Shown here: positions 19,929 through 28,810 of the stretch, one piece after another
How the letters are laid out: each line of letters opens with the position of its first letter
How positions within the stretch are numbered: the first letter of the stretch is position 1
Source of the DNA: Mycoemilia scoparia
Taxonomy: Eukaryota > Kickxellomycota > Kickxellomycetes > Kickxellales > Kickxellaceae
Length of the DNA: 64,000 nucleotides
Assembly: GCA_027575805.1 (NCBI GenBank)
Contig: JANBPU010000074.1
Location: 1 to 64,000 of the forward strand
Direction: 5' to 3'
The notes under the pieces: model-generated
Seen by the model: the letters and a program-made list of their open reading frames with translations, nothing else
Database searches by the model: none
Told to the model about the DNA's origin: nothing
Translations under genes and position numbers: made by a program

Positions 19929-20700
19929 TCAATTATTAGTCGTAACACCAACTTTATTGCCCAATGCACCAGCTTCTGCCCCAGCCTGGACTTTAGCTTC
20001 ATCACTATACCACAAGAAATACAAACATTGCTCGATATAAATGTTATCTCTACACATAAAAAAGATAGAAAGAGCAGCCAACTTACCCATCAATACTATT
20101 ACCAAAGTTTTCAGGTTCAATCTGTCCTTTTATACTAGCACCACCGCCAATTCCCGAATCCTTCTGGCCGTCAATTCCAGCTGTCGCAGACCCACCAACT
20201 TCCCATAAAAGATCAAAGTCGTCCTCCTTAAAGTCATAATCCAGACCAACCGAAACTGCCGCGTCAGCGTCTATGTTTAGTCCAACAATTTTGAATAATG
20301 AACTAATCCAGCCAGGAATTCCAGCACCAAGTTCAAAACCAAACTTTATTCCTGAATCGGTATGCAGTTCAGCAATAGCCTTGGCATCACCAACTTTGAA
20401 TATATCAGGGATGGGCACTTCCAATTCGATTCTGTGTCTATTGTCTTCATCGTCCAAGGTTTTGATGCCGTCGATTTGTTTTCCATCAATTAGTGCTTCG
20501 GATGCACTCTTGACCAAGTCCTTAAAATAGCCGTTGCTAGGTATCTTCTGACGGTTAGGACCATTGTTATTCTTGTTGCTATCGTCATCGCCACCTTTCT
20601 TGTTATTACCTGCGGGTGCAGGTAGTGGGGCAGCTAGACCGAGAGTTGATGCAAGAAGACAGGCAATGGTGATGGACGAAACAATAGAAAGCAATTTCAT
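19929..20700 (-). CDS. Small secreted protein, family unknown (2 exons)
   Basis: Exon 1 is 20700-20087 and exon 2 is 20004-19929, separated by an 82 bp intron (GTAAGT ... GTATAG). The product is 229 residues and the junction reads GNSIDG-DEAKVQAG. The start at 20700 is chosen because it begins a clear signal peptide (MKLLSIVSSITIACLLASTLGLA) after which APLPAPAG follows; the frame is open further upstream but the extra residues would bury the signal. Mature features: an N-terminal disordered Lys/Asp/Asn tract, then a region alternating short hydrophobic and acidic segments (IELEVPIPDIF, SVGLDYDFKEDDFDLLWEVGG, GIGGGASIKGQIEPE), suggesting beta structure. It has no cysteine pattern of a known effector or hydrophobin. 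Function unknown; likely extracellular or wall-associated. Confidence 0.7.
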
Positions 20701-22274
20701 CTTCGAGTGGTTATGTAGAGAGACTAGATTTGAGAAGCAATGATGATGGGCTTGCGGTGTAAAGATGAAAAAACGAACCAAAAAGTGCTGGGGGTGTGCG
20801 TATGTAATGTTGGTAATAATAGTGGCGAATAGATGTTGAATTTTTTCTAAAGTTAGAGCTAGGATGAAAAATGAGTATAAGGAATCCATGATATTTATAC
20901 ATTTTCTCCTCTATTTTTTCTATCGCATTCTCGCACAAATCCCCGTGCTTTCTTTCTTTCCTCAAGCGCTATGCAGTCTGTGAAATCCTCAGACGAAAGA
21001 GATGAAAGCTTTGTATGGGTTGTCTATATCAACCACAATCAATATTGGCACTACCAGCAGCAGTTATGTGTACAACCGTACAAACAACAATTTGCTGCTG
21101 CAATTCCTGTCTCAGCCTTTATTTGGCCGTGAATATTGTTCTTATCAACCATACACCCAGTCTATTTAAATAACTTGTCATGTTGTGTATCTTTAGAATT
21201 TTTCCCTTGCTGCTAGCTTTTAACCAGTAGCAAACCATTATTCACTCACTGTCAATATTATATCATCGCAGGTGGGATGGGAATCCAAGATGTCTGAAGA
21301 AATCTATATTTAACATCTCTCACTGTATTACAGATCCATAGCGACATTTCAATAAAAATAATAGCAATAACAGATGACAGATGCCAATTCACTGTGAAAT
21401 TCACTATATTATCCATGCGCATAGTTGTATATCTTTTTTCACTGGCTTATAGAGACTTTTATAATAAGTATCTGATATTGTTGTTATTAACAGAGTTAAA
21501 TATAGCAACACACTTACGGCAAGAGCGTCAAGCACACGCACACACACATACTTGACTGGTGGTAATATATGTTATTAACTTGTTCATGGCAGGTATCCAT
21601 AATATAGGATTATTCATACTACTCGATACATAATTTATTCAAAATATGTTGGAGCTTTGTAAATTAGGCAGACAGTTTGTTATTTATCAAATAAAACAAA
21701 CCCCAACCGAACATTATAATTAGAGAGATTAGAAAACAGAATTTATATAAGCTGGATAAGATAAACACCGTAATTTCATTTTGCTATTACACAAGAGTAC
21801 CGCAAACAAGTCTGTTATTCAAAGAACAAAGTATATTAAGATCCGAAATTTATTTCTAAAGTGTAGTGGGTATGCTGCAGATCACCTCCACTGTCATTAT
21901 ATTTTTGGTTTGTTCTATTATTAAACCATGCAGTGTCATTGTTGTTTCCTTTGCTGCTTTGTTGCATATCCACCAGTAGTTAGAAGATACTATTTGTCAT
22001 TGTTATCGAGATTATAAATATAGAAGCTATGGATGATGCATATCTTGTGGTTTATTAGCTATGCAAATACATATACATACAAAGCTTGCTCACGTATATG
22101 AAGCCAAAAAAGTGTGTATAGATGTCAAATAAGTCATATCCGTATAAATGGATATTATTGTTGAGAATGCCACTAATATCTTTCTTTCTATTATTCAAGA
22201 GAGAAATAAAGATTGTGGTCTATCAATTTATTTATAAACCCAACATTGATTTGTGCAACATTTGTAGGGAATAG

Positions 22275-22297
22275 TAGTAGTAGTAGTAGTAGTAGTT
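22275..22297. repeat. (TAG)n microsatellite
   Basis: An uninterrupted run of TAG triplets in non-coding DNA. Confidence 0.85.
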
Positions 22298-22778
22298 GCA
22301 TTGTTTCTATTAATCAAGGACATTCAATCAAATAATAAAGATAGTTGAACAGAAAAGAATTTCATGCTTAATTCAAAAATAAACCAACTTGCAAATCACA
22401 CTTATAAAAAGAATATAAATACCTAAAATTCTCAAGTTGCTGTCATTTTTAAAGTGCAAATTTCCAACAATAATGATGATAATTACTCAAAGGTTGTTGC
22501 TTATTTATACTTTTGAGTGGGACATTTGTTGTATGGACAAAATATTTATTGTAATAAAGATCCAAATTTACTATTGATTGCATTGAACAAGTTAGTTTAT
22601 ATAGTGAAAAGTTTTATATAAAGTGTTCAAGATTTAATCATCCATTTTTTAATCATAGAAGGAGGGGGCATTCATAACACCAGGGTATGATCAGGTAAGC
22701 TAACTTCCAACAACATTTTTTACCAACTGCACTATGATGATATCTGACAGACTAGGGTCATCCGGGACGAGCCTCAAC

Positions 22779-23285
22779 TGTTCTGAAAGTTGTAACTAAA
22801 AGACTTTCGTTCTGAACGGTCAAGAATCATTCAGAACAGGAAATAGGGGTAAAGCACAAGGGTGTGTGGATAACAGAATAAGAATATCGTTCAGAATGGT
22901 TCTGAACAGGAAGAAGGGAATACGATAAAAGAATATCAAATGGAAATCGTCCTGGATGACAATGGACGGGAAGGAATGATTTTAAATGGTTAAGAATAAG
23001 GTTTAAACTATAACTCTTCAAATCCTTTCAACCACAACTTTATTTTTGAACAAATAAAAGTATGATTCTATAAAAGGTAATGAAGATAGTGAAACTCTTC
23101 ATTAAACTAAACTAAACTAAACTAATAAAAGGTAAGTGAGGAATATAGTCCTCAGATCATAATCATGTTTGATTCAAAATTACTCTGATCAACTGAAAGT
23201 TGTTCAGAGTGATTCTGAATCATTCAGGATGAACTAATTCCATCTGGAATCATTCAGGGCGGACCATGTGGGCTACGGCCCAACA
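22779..23285 (+). mobile_element. Solo-LTR-like element, copy 1
   Basis: About 507 bp starting TGTTCTGAAAGTTGTAAC and ending ACGGCCCAACA (TGTT...AACA ends). It aligns along its whole length with the reverse complement of 40389-40870: shared GTATGATTCTATAAAAGG promoter-like word, AAACTAATAAAAGG, CTTCATTA, TGATTCA, and the end GGC(C/T)(C/T)AACA. It has many GTTCTGAA / TTCAGAAC words. No internal retrotransposon genes lie nearby and no clear target duplication is seen, so I call it a decayed solo LTR, possibly of Copia type from the terminal bases. Confidence 0.6.
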
Positions 23286-23380
23286 TATTCAATAGCAAAC
23301 TAAGAAGTATAGAAATCTATTTTTGAAATACCAAATTGTTATAAATAATGAGTATAACATTGTTAATGGCTTAAACTGTA

Positions 23381-23520
23381 TTTGGCAAGTTTTCATGGGT
23401 GATCGAATCTATGGTGGTAGGAAGGAATGGGCCTTCATCATATTTTGGACCGATCACCAGCTATTTTATATGCAATTCCTGGGGGCCCTTTTTGCCTATG
23501 GTGGTGTGAAATATGACTGT
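23381..23520. mobile_element. Family C element C3
   Basis: Contains GATCGAATCTATGGTGGTAG, CATATTTTGGACCGATCACC, TATGCAATTCCTGGGGGCCC and GTGTGAAATATGACTGTA: the family C sequence in the orientation opposite to C1. The left end is near a TA at 23379. It is non-coding despite an open frame across it. Confidence 0.65.
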
Positions 23521-23685
23521 ATTGATGGTTTTTATTGAAGTTTATTCTATCGATTATTATTTCATTTAGGATCTAAAATTACAATTTATGCTTTGACTAA
23601 AAGCTAATAAAGTAAAAATACAAAATAGTTTTCTTTTTTGTATAACGAAGTTTGTTACAATATATGGTGTTTATAGTTCTTTATG

Positions 23686-25584
23686 CTAGAAACCCGGATA
23701 GCCAGTATTCCATCTATTTGGCCCAAAAACCATTTTATACACCCTTCTTTCACTTCTCGTAAGTAACACATAACGAACAAAATAAAATCTAAGCCTAGAT
23801 TTTACATTTTTAAACTTTGGAATAAGCAGTTCTTGTCCCCCACTAATGGGATTTTGATCATTGTTTCTGGCATTGCCGCTTCCAATCCCAGCAGTAAATT
23901 TCCAAAGTCTCAATAAGGCCGTTTCAATTTCACCATGGGCGTTTTGATTAACATCACCACTGTCACTACTCCTACTAGTACCAGCCTGCCCACTAGGCCT
24001 AAGTGCTCTACTACCGAATTCCTCTCCTGTTGCACCAAACAGAGCACTGGTACGACGTGTTTGAGCGCTACGAAAAAGTTGTCTCTCCCTGGAAAACACA
24101 TAAGTGTAACTGATTCTTCGTAGTTGTGACTTTCTCGGATCATCATCGCTAAGATTATTCATTATGAGGCCGCGATATGGAATATAAAAATATTTATAGA
24201 TCATGGATTTTCGTTCAATTTTGAGAGTCTCTATTATTATGGTGTCGGTGTAGAACGGGTATGCTTGTATTATGGCCTGGAAAAAGAACAACCCATCGGC
24301 TAGCCCATGGATCCATTGATGGGTTTGAACTTCCTCTCGTGCTCCAACCGTGTTTGCTGCTATCTCGAAGAAGAAGCTGAATGAGGGGGCCAATGGAACC
24401 CAAAGCAGCCTAAGCAGTATTGGACTAATTATTCTGTATTTTGCCCTCGTTTCTTGAATTACCTCTTTGGGATATATAACGAAGCTGTATATACTTTGTT
24501 TAATCGAATTCAGATAGTTTGTCAATTTTTTTGGACTTGTTTGTTCCTGGTCATGTTGTAATTGAATCATCTCCTGTGGTTCTTGCATTTGATTTTGTTC
24601 TTTGTAGTTGCAAGGCTGTTCCTGATGTGTAGATATTATGTCTTGTTGATTAATTGGTGACGTAAAGCTTCGTCTTAATACAGGTTGAAGTGGACGATTT
24701 ACTATTTCAGTTTTTGGATGTCTTACAGTTTTGTGCCTGCTTACCAACGGAGTCCTATCAAAAGTCTGAGCATGCCATCTTGGCGGGGGAATAAGAGCTG
24801 TTTTAGGTGCTTGTATTGCAACATCTTTGTTAACCTTGTCAATGATCTCCTTTTGCTTAAGCTCTTTGGCTGCTTCAAGCAAGTCCAAACTTTCTCTCTC
24901 GTTTTGAATAACAATCATTCTGGTTCTGAATATATGGACTAGTATGTATGAAATCGAAACCAGTGATGCTGCAATACCAGCCAAAGTATAAACTATGCCT
25001 CGTGGCCAGTATAGTGCATAGGATTCTGGGTCATACACGGCATCGTCAAGGCAATAATCGCTGATGACAACATCCGGTTGCGAGTTTACAGATATCGTTA
25101 CTATGAATGGGACAAGAGCTATCACTGCAGATACGGCATAATAGAAGGGCTCGAACTTTCGAGTATCACGAATGTTATGACACATTACGAGCTGCAGGTT
25201 TAATGCCACAGTAAATGAGACCCACGTTGTAAGATTCCGAGTCATTGTGAATAGCCATACAATAATTCGACATCCATTTCCAACTGGCCATACAGTTGGA
25301 GAAAGTATTCCAAATATTGTCTGAATGATATTGACCACACCAATCACGACCATTTGTCGTATCGAGATCCGGTTTACTTTGGATCGGTATTTGAGCCATA
25401 GATACAAATAGACGAATGGCACCCACGTAATTATGAGCAAAGTAAACCCGCAGACCGCAATAATGGATACTCTGTAGCCTAGTGGCGGTAATTGTAAGAG
25501 CACTCCTCTAAATATAATTTGCCTTTTAGAAAGGCTGCTACTGTTGCTGCTCCTGGCAGAGTCTGATACTAGGTTCTCTATCAT
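23686..25584 (-). CDS. Seven-transmembrane receptor, cAMP-receptor-like, paralogue 1
   Basis: Encodes 632 residues, single exon. Five N-terminal helices lie at about 38-64, 77-99, 105-135, 147-167 and 193-219; helices 6 and 7 at about 390-412 (LLRLLWVPLAP.F.FFFE) and 425-450. Between helices 5 and 6 is a long disordered loop of about 170 residues. Cys105 at the start of helix 3 and Cys178 in the second outer loop fit the conserved GPCR disulfide. The segment after TM3 (LNLQLVMCHNIRDTRKFEPFYY) recalls cAMP-receptor/Git3-like fungal GPCRs. A plasma-membrane receptor signalling through a G protein is the likely role; the ligand is unknown. A C-terminal amphipathic block (RFYFVRYVLLTRSERRVYKM) is conserved in all three tandem paralogues and is unusual for GPCR tails. 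Confidence 0.8.
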   Translation of the reverse strand: MIENLVSDSARSSNSSSLSKRQIIFRGVLLQLPPLGYRVSIIAVCGFTLLIITWVPFVYLYLWLKYRSKVNRISIRQMVVIGVVNIIQTIFGILSPTVWPVGNGCRIIVWLFTMTRNLTTWVSFTVALNLQLVMCHNIRDTRKFEPFYYAVSAVIALVPFIVTISVNSQPDVVISDYCLDDAVYDPESYALYWPRGIVYTLAGIAASLVSISYILVHIFRTRMIVIQNERESLDLLEAAKELKQKEIIDKVNKDVAIQAPKTALIPPPRWHAQTFDRTPLVSRHKTVRHPKTEIVNRPLQPVLRRSFTSPINQQDIISTHQEQPCNYKEQNQMQEPQEMIQLQHDQEQTSPKKLTNYLNSIKQSIYSFVIYPKEVIQETRAKYRIISPILLRLLWVPLAPSFSFFFEIAANTVGAREEVQTHQWIHGLADGLFFFQAIIQAYPFYTDTIIIETLKIERKSMIYKYFYIPYRGLIMNNLSDDDPRKSQLRRISYTYVFSRERQLFRSAQTRRTSALFGATGEEFGSRALRPSGQAGTSRSSDSGDVNQNAHGEIETALLRLWKFTAGIGSGNARNNDQNPISGGQELLIPKFKNVKSRLRFYFVRYVLLTRSERRVYKMVFGPNRWNTGYPGF

Positions 25585-26186
25585 ACTTTTGATACAAATA
25601 GAAAATTGTGAAGAGCAGCTTTAATATTCTATAATACATGTAAACTAGTAATAAATCAAGGTATGCCAAAAGAGAGAGGAGGAACTAAAATTTAGGGGGC
25701 TACTATAGTCTGCTTGAGGTTGTTTCAAATAGAACCTTCTCTTCGCCTGTAATATTGCTTAATTCTTCTTCTACGATTGGGGTGGACGGAAGATGCTATT
25801 ATGATATGAGAAAGTTCAAAGCCACATTTGAATCAGAGAATCATTGAACTGAAACTCAGGATAAGGCTATTGCTTGGGGACTAATGGTCTCTCTTTGGTT
25901 ACACGTGCTTAAGAATCCCCTTTTGTAAATTCGCAGTAATAACTACTAGAATGGTGGCTTGTTTTCCGGTTAAATGTAAATTTATTTTATTAAGTTATAA
26001 TATCTATAACGTGTATGTTGGCAGCTGTCAATTGATAAATCAATAAAATCTACAAGGCCATTTAATATTTAAAAATACAATAATGATAAAATTTCAATAA
26101 AAACGATTAAATTAAGGTATAAAATTCAAGCAATTTCATTACTTTGAAAAGCCATTTATAGCACTTGATTTATAGCCTCTAATATT
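25585..26186. other. Spacer between receptor genes 1 and 2
   Basis: About 600 bp holding the promoter of the first receptor gene and the 3' flank of the second. The right part (about 26060-26186) belongs to a block that recurs beside the third gene at 28620-28752. No element or gene is seen. Confidence 0.5.
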
Positions 26187-26260
26187 TTAGATATCTTGAG
26201 CATCCGAATTGTCTCTACTTGGCCCAAAAACCATTTTATATACCCTTCTTTCGCTCTTCG
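26060..26260 (-). repeat. Conserved 3' block of receptor gene 2
   Basis: This 3' flank and C-terminal coding end is nearly the same as 28620-28810: ATTTAAAAATACAATAATGA, GCAATTTCATTACTTTGAAA, TTTATAGC, CTTGAGCATCCGAATTGTCT are all shared. The similarity continues into the last codons (SDAQDI in both proteins) but falls off further upstream in the coding region. Confidence 0.75.
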
Positions 26261-28073
26261 TTAACAATATATACCGAACAAAATAGAACTTGAGTTTTTT
26301 CTTCAAACTTTCAAATTTCGGTGCAAGCGACTCCTGTCTCCTGTTAATGGGAAATCCACCACCACCACCACCACCAATACCAGCAGTGAATTTCAAAAGT
26401 TCCAGAATAGCCATTTCAACTTCACCATAAGATTTTGATTCATCAATATCCTTGCTATTATTCTCTGTTTTATCGGTATCATTATACTCATCCCTGTTGC
26501 TTGACCCAACACTCTTTGTGCTAAGCGGGGTGCTGACGCGATGGGCTCGACCACAACAAAATAATTCTCGTTCGCGTGAAAATACATTAGAATAACTGAC
26601 TCTTCGAAGTTGTGCCCTTCTTGATTCATCATCTTCAAGCCTTTCCATAATGAACCTACGGCAAGGAATGTACAGGTGCTTGAATATCAACGATTTTCGT
26701 TCTATCTTGAGGGTTTCTATGATTATTGTATCTTTATAGAACGGATAGGCTTGTATAGTAGCTTGAAAAAAGAACAGCCCATCTGCTAGCCCATGGAGCC
26801 ATTGATGGGTCTGAGCTTCATCTCGTGCTCCAACAGTATTTGCTGCTACCTCGAAGAAGAAACTAAATAATGGGGCCAATGGAACCCAAAGCAGCCTAAG
26901 CAGTATTGGACTAATTATTCGGTACTTTGCTCTTGCTTCTAATATTGATTCTTTCGGATACCTTAGCAGACTGTATACTCTATGCTTTACCGCTTTATAT
27001 GTCACTGGTAGTTTATTATGGCTTCGTTGTTCGTGATCTTGTTCTAATCGATTTGACCGAAATTCTTGACTTTGTTCTTTGTAGCTGCAAGACTGGTCTT
27101 GGTGCATAACCGGTACATATTGTTGGCTAATTGGTAACATCGATCCGTCTCTTGTCAATACAGGAGAAGGTTCGCGATTTGAACTACTTCTTTCTATACG
27201 TGTATGAATTGCGGTTTCGTGTTTACTTATCAATGGGAATTGGTCATAATTCTGAACAGTCCACCTTGGCATCGGAGGGACTAAAGCAGTCTTTGGCTCC
27301 TGTATTGCAATATTTTCATTAACCCTTTCAATAGTTCCTTTGTGCTTAATTTGTTGTTGAAAATCTTCAAGAGAGTCAAAAGTTTCTCTTTTGTTCTTAA
27401 TTATACCCATCCTAGTCCTGAATATATAGACCAGTATATACCCGATAGAAACAAGCGATGCTACAATGGCAACTAGTGTATAAATGATACCCCAGGGCCA
27501 GTATAGTGCATAAGACGCTGGATCAACCACTGCGTCATTAAGGCAGTAGTCAGCAACCACAACATCTGGTTGGGAATTTACAGATATCGAGACTATAAAG
27601 GGGACAAGCCCTATTACCGTTGAGACGCCATAGTAATAGGGCTCGAACTTTCGAGTATCACGAATGTTATGACAGATTACGAGCTGCAGGTTCAAGGCCA
27701 CAGTAAAGGCGACCCACGTTGTGATATTTCGAGTCATGTTAAATAGCCACAGTATAATTCGACATCCATCTCCAACTGGCCACACCGTTGGAGAAAGTAT
27801 TCCAAATATTGTCTGAACGATATTGACCACGCCAATCACGACCATTTGTCGTACCGAGATCCGGTTAACTTTGTGTGGGTATTTGAGCCATAGGTATATA
27901 TAAATAAACGGCACCCACGCAATTATCAACAAAGTAACCCCACAGACCACAACAATGGATATTCGATATTCTTTTGGTGGTAACGGTAAGAGCACTCCTC
28001 GAAAGTAAACTTGTCTTTTTGAAAAACTGTTGTCACTAGTACCAATAGTGTCTAATGACGGAGACATTTCCAT
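26187..28073 (-). CDS. Seven-transmembrane receptor, cAMP-receptor-like, paralogue 2
   Basis: Encodes 628 residues, single exon, same organisation as the gene at 23686: helices 1-5 in the first 220 residues, a long Gln/Ser-rich loop, helices 6-7 (LLRLLWVPLAPLFSFFFEVA; HQWLHGLADGLFFFQATIQ) and the conserved C-terminal block (KFYFVRYILLTKSERRVYKM) ending FGPSRDNSDAQDI. The TM3/outer-loop-2 cysteine pair (GDGCRIILW; ADYCLNDAV) is kept. The transmembrane parts are closely similar to paralogue 1, while the third inner loop and tail diverge, which suggests recent duplication with loop-specific change. It has a Gly run (GIGGGGGGGF) before the final block. Ligand and G-protein partner unknown. Confidence 0.8.
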   Translation of the reverse strand: MEMSPSLDTIGTSDNSFSKRQVYFRGVLLPLPPKEYRISIVVVCGVTLLIIAWVPFIYIYLWLKYPHKVNRISVRQMVVIGVVNIVQTIFGILSPTVWPVGDGCRIILWLFNMTRNITTWVAFTVALNLQLVICHNIRDTRKFEPYYYGVSTVIGLVPFIVSISVNSQPDVVVADYCLNDAVVDPASYALYWPWGIIYTLVAIVASLVSIGYILVYIFRTRMGIIKNKRETFDSLEDFQQQIKHKGTIERVNENIAIQEPKTALVPPMPRWTVQNYDQFPLISKHETAIHTRIERSSSNREPSPVLTRDGSMLPISQQYVPVMHQDQSCSYKEQSQEFRSNRLEQDHEQRSHNKLPVTYKAVKHRVYSLLRYPKESILEARAKYRIISPILLRLLWVPLAPLFSFFFEVAANTVGARDEAQTHQWLHGLADGLFFFQATIQAYPFYKDTIIIETLKIERKSLIFKHLYIPCRRFIMERLEDDESRRAQLRRVSYSNVFSRERELFCCGRAHRVSTPLSTKSVGSSNRDEYNDTDKTENNSKDIDESKSYGEVEMAILELLKFTAGIGGGGGGGFPINRRQESLAPKFESLKKKLKFYFVRYILLTKSERRVYKMVFGPSRDNSDAQDI

Positions 28074-28752
28074 ACTTCTGATATGTATATATTAAAATAA
28101 AGAAAGTCACAAGCAATAAAAACCCTAATATATCATGAAAATACATGAAATTTTACTATATAAGCCAAGACAAGACATGTCAAAAAAGGAGAGGAGAGAT
28201 GATTTGGCATATATTGACCACTATGATCCACTTGGGGGTTGTTTCAAGCAAGACTGTTTGTAAATGCAACTACCTTGATTAGCCCATCTTCTATGTTTGG
28301 GGGGAAGAACCATATAATAGGATGACGTGTTTTGTGGATTCAAAATATAAGATTTGAAATGCACCTATGGAACTGAAACTTGAGACAATATAATTGTGTT
28401 AAGACCAACAGTCTATAGTTTAGACTGATAGTTCCCAGAATTTTGCTGATGCAGCAGCAACAGCAGCAGTAGTAGTAGTAGTAGCAAATATGCATAGTAA
28501 CCATATTAGTAATGATAATAGCAGCTCGGTTAAATAATAATACTATTTAATGAGTTACTCCCAAATGAGTTTTAAGGGAACGTTTGCTTACCGAAAAGTT
28601 TACAAGTTGGGCATTTAGCCAACTCTTTTAATATTTAAAAATACAATAATGATAAAATTTTAGTAAAAATGACTAAATTAAGGTATGAAATTCAAGCAAT
28701 TTCATTACTTTGAAAAGTCATTTATAGCACATGATTTATAGCCTCCAATATT
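28074..28752. other. Spacer between receptor genes 2 and 3
   Basis: About 680 bp with a CAG/TAG triplet run near 28452-28485 and, from 28620, the block shared with 26060. Otherwise AT-rich; no gene. Confidence 0.5.
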
Positions 28753-28810
28753 TTAGATATCTTGAGCATCCGAATTGTCTCTATTTGGTCCAAAAACCAT
28801 TTTATATACT
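28620..28810 (-). repeat. Conserved 3' block of receptor gene 3
   Basis: Counterpart of 26060-26260, differing by scattered substitutions. It covers the 3' untranslated region and the last coding residues of the gene. Confidence 0.75.

Larger units (their letters stand above)
20701..23685. other. 3 kb intergenic region with solo LTR, family C element and microsatellite
   Basis: Lies between the secreted-protein promoter and the 3' end of the first receptor gene. It contains an LTR-like element (22779-23285), a family C element (23381-23520) and a (TAG)n run near 22275-22297. The remaining sequence is AT-rich without convincing genes. Confidence 0.55.

Noticed and set aside
22779..23285. That the region is a full retrotransposon.
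   Set aside because: No reverse transcriptase, integrase or primer-binding site found between it and its neighbours; only the LTR-like part is present.
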